This document shows positions 57,595 to 64,000 of a DNA stretch of 64,000 bases, in pieces. The DNA lies in contig CM074703.1 of NCBI GenBank assembly GCA_037367355.1, positions 930,001 through 994,000 on the forward strand, read 5' to 3'. The DNA is from Neoscytalidium dimidiatum. Taxonomy: Eukaryota > Ascomycota > Dothideomycetes > Botryosphaeriales > Botryosphaeriaceae. The notes beneath the pieces are model-generated. The model had not been told where the DNA came from. It worked only from the letters and a program-made list of their open reading frames with translations, and ran no database searches. Each line of letters opens with the position of its first letter. The first letter of the stretch is position 1. The translations under genes were made by a program, and so were the position numbers.

Positions 57595-59227
57595 GCTCTT
57601 TTGCCCTTGGATGCTCTCCTATGGTTGTGATGTTTTGAGGTTTGGCTGTGGTAGAGCATCCGAAAAAGTTTTTGGTCTTTAGGATGGCCCCTGCCGCCAT
57701 GACTCAGCACAGATCTGGGCCTTCGCATTCTTTTTCGTGTCTTGTCAATCGCTGGCTGAAGCTTGTCTGTAACAAGGACGAAATTTGCCAAAACTCATCC
57801 GTCCTGCTCCTACGAAAATGTTTTCCGAAAAGTCAATATACTCCAAGCGTGTGCATCAGTGTAGCATCCTCGGCAGTTCTTCGGATTGGGAGTACTGGAA
57901 ATAAGACCAAACGGATTGCAACACGCATGAGAAGCAGTCAATGGGATGTAAATACCGTCAATGTTATACGTTCATACAACTATTTCATTTCTGCATATGC
58001 TTGCTCTTCCTGCGCCTTTGAATAGGACCTCGTAATTCACGGCTACTTTCCTACTGTCTGACCGGGACGTGGGGGCCAGGGAGATATCAACGGGACCGTG
58101 CACATTAGACTCCCTACGTCTTTTCAGGATCTGCATCTGGTAAAGTGAGAAAGCTCGATTGATTAGTCCATAGAAAGGATCATTATCGTCCAGAATGCAG
58201 GCGGAGAGCTCTCATTGGCTCTCAATGCAGCTCTAGTGAAAATCTGCGAGAAAGAGGGTCGAGACTGGCCAATCTCAAGATCAGCATGCACGAAAGTCTG
58301 AGCGTCCAACCGCTTATTATAGAGCTCAGCTCCATACTCAGATCCACTTTGATCTGTCGATAGGATTCGTCTGGCCGATTGTTGGCACACTGGAGGGCTG
58401 TTCCGCCAATTCCGGCCGTGGTGAGTGGGCAGGGGTCCCGGCAGATGCTAGCTGTTCTAGGAAGTAATTTTGAGCTTTACCATCTTCCGCTCGCAGGCTC
58501 ATCCGTTGGCGAATAATTCATAACCAGGCCTGCGCTGTCGAGAAACCAACCATGGCTACGCATGGAAGAAAGAGTGAGACGAAAAACATCAGAGTGGTGA
58601 TGTGTAGTCGAATGGTACTATTCAAATTTAGGTCCTCAGAAAAAAAAAAAAAAGCTTGCTCATGCCGCGGACCGTAGATAAAGATGTCGAGGAGACATGT
58701 ATGTCTGAATTAGCAAATCCTATCGCGACTTCGTCTACAGGTCACAAAGACATGACAAGGCTATAGAGCATGCCGAGCTTGTGCGAACTTCGAGACCCCT
58801 GTGCAAGATCCTAGATCCTAGAGGATTAACGCTACAGTTGCTGGATGGTGTTGGACGCGCTCAGCCGCAATCGTGGCTGTGGTTTGCAGTCGGCCATCTG
58901 ACGAAGCATTTTGACCCCAGAACAGAATAATTACATCAGTAGAGCGCATCGGGAGCCTAAGAGTGTTGGTGTTACTAGCGGTTTTGCAATCAGTCGTCCT
59001 TGGCTAGCTGCTGAGTCCGAGAGAATAGTGTGGTGGAGAACGAGGAGCCAAGTGTCGAGTTTTTCAACACCAGGCGCACGGACGTGCTCTTAACCGCACG
59101 TTATCCAGATCGCACGATACTCGTCCGGCCGCTGCCAACCACAGCGGACCCACCGTTGCAGGCCATTCATACCGAAGAAGAGCCTGTTGCTGACAATTGC
59201 AATACGAAGCCCTTCCAGACGGCGGAG
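57595..59227. other. intergenic, no gene seen
   Basis: 1.6 kb. It holds the Pol III terminator at its start, an A-run near 58639-58653 and probable promoter of Rit1. Open frames such as 58163-58390 on the minus strand were not convincing. Confidence 0.45.
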
Positions 59228-61602
59228 ATGTCCAAGCCGATCCAGACAGCGGACATCATCTTCCCCGTGCTCTCCACCGATTTCTCCACAACGCTCTCCT
59301 CCCTTAAGCGCTCCACACTCTCCGTATCCAATCGACTGCGCTCTATCGCTGAAGATGCCGAGTTCGTGTGCGCCGTAGCCGACGCGTACCAACGGCCGCT
59401 GGTGGCGAACGAGAGATGCGGGAGCTGGTACATCCCGCCCGAGCGCAAGGCTGCAAGCGCTTATTTCAAGAGCACCGACGGCCACACCGGTGAATGGTCT
59501 TTTAGCCTGCGGCGCCTTAACATCCAGGTGCTCGAGCTCGTCGGCGAACATGACGGGTAGGTGAGCAGAAGCAGAGCTTTCTCCGCCCGTAAATCCAAAT
59601 GCTGAGGGACGCGAGCAGGTGCATCATCGTCGATTCTACGAGACGTGGCAAAAGTAAGTCCCTACTTGATCCCTCTGGAAGGAAGAAAGAGAAGAAAACA
59701 AATACACTCAACATTCCTTTCTATCTACTTCTATGTGCCTTTTCTACAATTTCCCCACCATCCATCCCCCACCTCTAACAACCCCCCGACCTCTCCCCAC
59801 AGGAATGCCCGACGCCCTCTCCAAAACCATCCCCATCTGGTGCGCCACCCTCAACGCGCTCCTCTTCCCGTCCGACCGCCCGCCCACCCTGCACACGCCC
59901 CCGCACACCGTCTCCCCCTCCGAGCACGCGCAGATGGCCGCGCTCCTCCCCTCCTTCCTCGCCGCCGCGCGCACGCTCTCCCTCCCGCTCGACCGGCTCC
60001 GCTCCCTCGTCAGGAAGCCCCTGCGCCCGCTGTGGGTGACGCGGGACTCGCCGCTCCCCGCCGCCGCTGCTGCTCCGAACCCGGGGGGTGGTGGCACCGC
60101 AGAGGAGGCGTTCCCGGACTTCCACCCGCTCGTCCTGTGCACGGCGTCGCGCTGCGTGGCCGGCGGCGACGGCGGCGAGGCGGGCGCGGGCGGGTACGTG
60201 CAAGGGGCGGGGGACGACGCGGAGGGGTGGGCGCCGCGGGGGTTGACGGCCGGGCTGTTCTGGGCGCACAAGGAGGTGCTCCTGAACACGGCGGAGGCGG
60301 AGCTGCCGGGGGTGATTGCGGAGTTGATCGAGCGAGGAGGAAATAGTGGCGGGGACGCGGTCAGCGTGGTCATCGCGCCGGCGGGGTGGGTGCGGGTGTG
60401 CTCGGCGGACGCGCTGAAGAGGGCGGAATGCGACGCCGTGATCTGGTGCGGGGAGGAGCACGCGGGAGGCGATGAAGGGCTGCAGGAGAGGTTGGAGAAG
60501 GAGAGGTACCTCCATCTGCGGTGCGGCGCCGGCAAGCTGGGCAGTCGCGACCTGCGCGCGCAGATACCCAAGATCGAGGCGTTCGTGCGGGACCGCGTGC
60601 CCGCTGACGGCGGCGGGCGGCTCGCAATCGCCTGTCGGACGGGCAAGGATCTCGCGGTCGGCGTAGCGCTGGCTGTGTTGTGCCTATACGCAGACGATAA
60701 AGGTAAGTCCTTTTCTTCTTTTTTTTTTTTTTTCTCTCTCTCTCGGCGACGGGCGCCGCATGCTGACGCCTTTCCCCTCAGGCACGCGCCTCCGCGCCCC
60801 CAACCCCAACCCCACCATCACCAAGCCCTTCATCCGCCAGCGCCTCGGCTGGCTCATGACCGCGCACCCAGCCGCCAGCCCCTCGCGCGCGACGCTGCAG
60901 TCGGTCAACGCGTTCCTCTTCTCGCCTCGCCAACCACCGCATCATCCCGCACCAACCACCACCACCACCACCACCAGCAGAACCATGGGCCCCGCAACCA
61001 CCACCACCACCACCACCACCACCACCACGAAGACAACCCCCCTATCAAAAACCTTCGCCGCCCTCACCACCGCGCCCCCTTCCTCCCCCTGGCGCCTCAC
61101 CCGCACGCTCACCTCCGCCCTGCCCGCCATGCCGTCCGGCACCTTCACCGGCACCGCGACCTTCACGCCGCGCGCGCCGACGAGCGCCGGGGCCGAGCGC
61201 GGCGGGCGCGCCGACGCCGAGTACCTGTACGCGGAGGAGGGCGTGCTGCGGACGGACGGCGGGCTGGAGCTGCCCGCGCGGCGGCGGTACGTGTGGCGGT
61301 ATCGGGCGGGAACGACGGCGGCGGACGGTGGTGGCGCGGGGGAGAGCATCACGCTGTGGTTCGTGAAGGAGGACGGGGAGGGCGTGGACTACCTGTTCCT
61401 GGACATGGAGTTTGAGGGCGGGGGCGAGGGGGAGGGGCCCCTGAGGGCGAAGGGGGTGCATCCGTGCGGGGAGGACGTGTATGATGCCCGGTTTGAATTT
61501 GGGGGGCAGGGGCAGGAAGGCGGCGGCGGCGGGATGGTCGTGACGTACGTGGTGAAGGGCCCGCGGAAGGATTATGTGAGCGAGACGAGGTATACGCGGT
61601 GA
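59228..61602 (+). CDS. RIT1: Initiator-tRNA A64 2'-O-ribosylphosphate transferase (Rit1) with extra C-terminal domain
   Basis: Exons 59228-59556, 59619-59653, 59803-60702 and 60782-61602 give 694 aa. The ATG at 59228 is the first in frame and precedes LSSLKRSTLSVSNRLRSIA. NERCGSWYIPPE, STDGHTGEWSFSLRRLN and, across splices, CIIVDSTRRGKRMPDALSKT are hallmarks of Rit1. A DUSP-like C-terminal part with CRTGKDLAVGVALAVL follows. The enzyme marks initiator tRNA-Met so that it is excluded from elongation. After a Thr-rich linker (coded 60950-61030) a further 180-residue domain appears (SGTFTGTATFTPR, LYAEEGVLR, RRRYVWRYR, LWFVKEDGEGVDYLF). It resembles the lipocalin-like DUF6314 family; that assignment is from memory of the pattern. 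Confidence 0.88.
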
Positions 61603-61868
61603 GCATGTGTTGGGAGTTCGGAGTTTTTTTTTTTTTTTTTTTTTTTTTGGAGAGGGAAATTTTCACCTTTAATGATCGTGTATTTCGAAATGAGTGTGTG
61701 CTATCTGTGCGAATCGATCAAGCAGTATGTAACGACCGGACGGGTTTGAAAGAAAACACGACTCCAACGACAACTACCGAGAAAGGAGCGTCTCATCGCA
61801 TCATTCACGCTCGACAATTTAGTCCCACCTTCCCGCCATCCATCCAACCTCTCCAAATTTCAAAGCAT

Positions 61869-64000
61869 TCAAGCCTTCTCCACAGGCGCTAACCCCGCTC
61901 TCATTTCCGCATCCTCCACCGTCAACATCCGGTGCTTGCCCGCGCCGATGCCAAACCGGCGCTTACACGCCTTCCAGCTCTCGACCGCCGCGAGGTAAAC
62001 TACCACACAAGCGACCACGATTCCCCACTCCCACGTGATCTGCTGGTGCTTGAAGACCTCGCGGTTAATCACCGGGATATACACCACGGGAAACGTAATC
62101 ACGAAACCCGCGACGACCGCCCAGAAGAGGAAGCGGTTGCGCCAGACGGCGCTGAAGACGGACAGGGACTTCTTTGAAGTAGGGGTGTCCGGAGGCTGGG
62201 GATAGAGGTTGAAGAGAGAGCGAGTGAAATGCTTGACCTCCCACGCCGTGACGAGCAGCAGGAAGGACAACGTTGCGTACGTCGTGGCCCGCGCGCGGAA
62301 CACCGTGCCGCACGTGTCGTTCCATCCTTCGTTGCAGTCCTGGCCCAGCGCACCGTCTCCGACGCCGAACGCGACGGACGTGAAGGCTGCGATGCAAAGA
62401 GACCCCATAAACGTGCCATAGATGAACTTGTCGATAATGAGCTCAGGCGTGAAAACACCGACGGTCAGATCCTGCGGCGGGCGCAGCATGATGTCCGGTT
62501 GAGCTTCTTCAACACCAAGGCCGAGGGCGAGGAAGGACGAGGTGATGAGATTGACCCAGAGAATCTCGAGAGGGGAGAGAGGGAAGACGGAGTTGTTGTC
62601 ACCATCTTTGAATGCGAGGCCAATGAGAAGGAGGATCACTTGAGAGATATTGGAGATGAGGAGGTGGAGCAGGAACTGGAGGTTTTGTTAGTTTTTAGCT
62701 GGTCACCCACATGGTCGCGTTGGGTCTTACCTTCTGAATGTTGTCAAAAAGCCTGCGGCCCTCCTCGACGGCCTTCACAATAGAGGCGAAGTTGTCGTCC
62801 GTCAAGACCATGTCGGCCGCCTCCTTAGCGACGTCGCTACCATTCAGACCCATGGCCACACCGACCGAGGAGATCCGCAAGGCAGGAGCGTCATTCACAC
62901 CATCACCGGTCATGACACAGAATGCTTTCCGGCGGTGCATCGCTTGAACCATCCGGACTTTCGTCTTCGGGCTGCACCGGGCCAGAACCAGAGGAAGTGT
63001 CTCGATGGCGTCAATTTCCTCGTCCGAGAGCTTATCAAAGTCCGAAGCAGGCATGATAGCAGACCCAGATTTCGAGTTGGGCGCTATGCCATTCAGAATA
63101 CCCACCTCGTGAGCAATGGCCGTGGCTGTTTTGATGTGGTCGCCGGTCAACATATGGACTGTGATGCCGGCCATCTGGCACCTGCGCACGGCATCGGCCG
63201 ATTCCAATCGAGGTGGGTCGTAAAGGCCTACAAGGCCGACAAATTCAATGTTTGATTCAGCGGTAGCACGGTCAGTGAGTTGCTGGGGATCATCCAAAAC
63301 TAGCTTGTGGCCTACGCAGAGGACGCGTAGACCCTGTCCAGCCATTTCCTCAGCCATGGAGTTGATTTGCTTCTTCTCCGAGTCTGAGCTCAGGAGAGCA
63401 GGGAGCATGACCTCCACCGCACCCTTCATATATGCGTGAGACGAGGAGTCTGCCTTGTCTTTGTAAATTACTGTCATGCGTTTGAAGTTGGAGTCGAAGG
63501 GGAATTCGGCAAGGAGTTCCAAGTTTTCGTCCTCCATTAAGGTGGGTTTTCCGTAGTTGAACCGCATCGCAAGAACCTGGAGGGCGATTTCCGTAGGCTC
63601 GCCAACGGAGACCCAGCCAGAGTCCGATGCCGTGCTGACCGAGGCGTCATCCCCAGAGGACTTGTAGACCGATGAAAGATTGCATAGGGCAATGGCCTTT
63701 AGGAATGTGTCCAGAAAAGCGGATTTGTCATAGTCTTCCATGTCGATATCACAGTCGTTCATTTTGACAAAACCACTGGATGGATCAAATGGGTTTGTAG
63801 TGTCGTGGACCGTGATTGTTCCCATGGACGGGATCCAGGCCTTCCGGGCGATCATCTTACCCTGGGTCAAGGTGCCAGTCTTATCGGAACAGATGTTGGT
63901 CACACCTCCGACCGCTTCTAGAGCAGAAAGCTTCCTGACGATGACGTTACCCTTGGCCATGGCCTTGGTACCGACGGCAATTGTGATCGTAAGCACCGCA
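61869..64000 (-). CDS. ENA-type P-type cation ATPase, C-terminal part (5' end outside window)
   Basis: Exons 64000(partial)-62731 and 62675-61869, with a 55-bp intron, give about 692 visible codons; the N-terminal third lies to the right of the window. The phosphorylation site DKTGTLTQGK is near 63880. KGAVEVML, TGDHIKTATAIAHEVGI and the hinge MTGDGVNDAPALRISSVGVAMG follow in order. The second exon carries the last membrane segments and a loop with two Cys (DCNEGWNDTCGT). Motif set and order fit fungal P2D (ENA) ATPases, which export Na+ or K+ across the plasma membrane. A P2A Ca2+ pump is less likely. Confidence 0.88.

Noticed and set aside
58163..58390. Minus-strand open frame of 75 codons
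   Set aside because: No recognisable domain, no splice-supported extension and no start context; likely chance.

Overview
The window looks like nuclear DNA of a filamentous ascomycete (Pezizomycotina; a dothideomycete is my guess, not shown). Genes have short GT..AG introns of about 48-165 bp, often with a CTGAC-like branch site. Gene families include a siderophore transporter, Con-6, Rit1 and an ENA-type ATPase. Repeats have been mutated at CpA/TpG in the manner of repeat-induced point mutation (RIP). Exon coordinates in the entries were worked out by hand from splice sites and phase.

Left flank (1-13.3 kb), accessory in character: the 3' part of a NACHT/ankyrin-type gene; a siderophore-iron MFS transporter with two perfect SreA-type GATA sites and a CCAAT box upstream; an intact DUF2235 hydrolase gene; a secreted beta-propeller-like protein; and a badly decayed second DUF2235 gene.

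Centre (13.3-34.9 kb): a dead fatty-acid oxygenase gene of the Ppo / linoleate diol synthase family, split by transposons. An 18,155-bp LTR retroelement (13795-31949) sits in its second exon between TTCGT target duplications. The element has 127-bp LTRs, a TGG-starting primer-binding site, gag with a decayed CCHC knuckle, pol (RT, RNase H, integrase, chromodomain) and a polypurine tract. It also carries a long extra reading frame, 3' of pol, that encodes an Upf1-like superfamily 1 helicase. Two LINE copies are nested in it: a 6,143-bp Tad1-like element (22565-28707, 14-bp target duplication) that interrupts the helicase frame, and a 717-bp 5'-truncated antisense copy (14290-15006, 15-bp duplication). 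Without them the LTR element is about 11.3 kb. Almost every CA/TG dinucleotide has become TA, which explains the lack of open reading frames over 18 kb. A 616-bp non-autonomous hAT-like element with an 8-bp duplication (32499-33114) also lies in the oxygenase gene. The helicase-bearing LTR element is the most novel thing here.

Right flank (36-64 kb), mostly housekeeping: Con-6-like protein, a glycine-rich secreted protein with dibasic sites, hotdog thioesterase, MFS transporter, mitochondrial ribosomal protein mS33, RNase III, a large protein of unknown function, aspartokinase (hom3) with a Gcn4/CpcA-type promoter site, Bur1-type CDK, complex I subunit NDUFB2, a cyclopropane-synthase-like methyltransferase, an intron-containing tRNA-His, Rit1 initiator-tRNA ribosylphosphate transferase with an added C-terminal domain, and the 3' part of an ENA-type P-type ATPase running off the right edge. 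Several pairs are divergent with short shared promoters.
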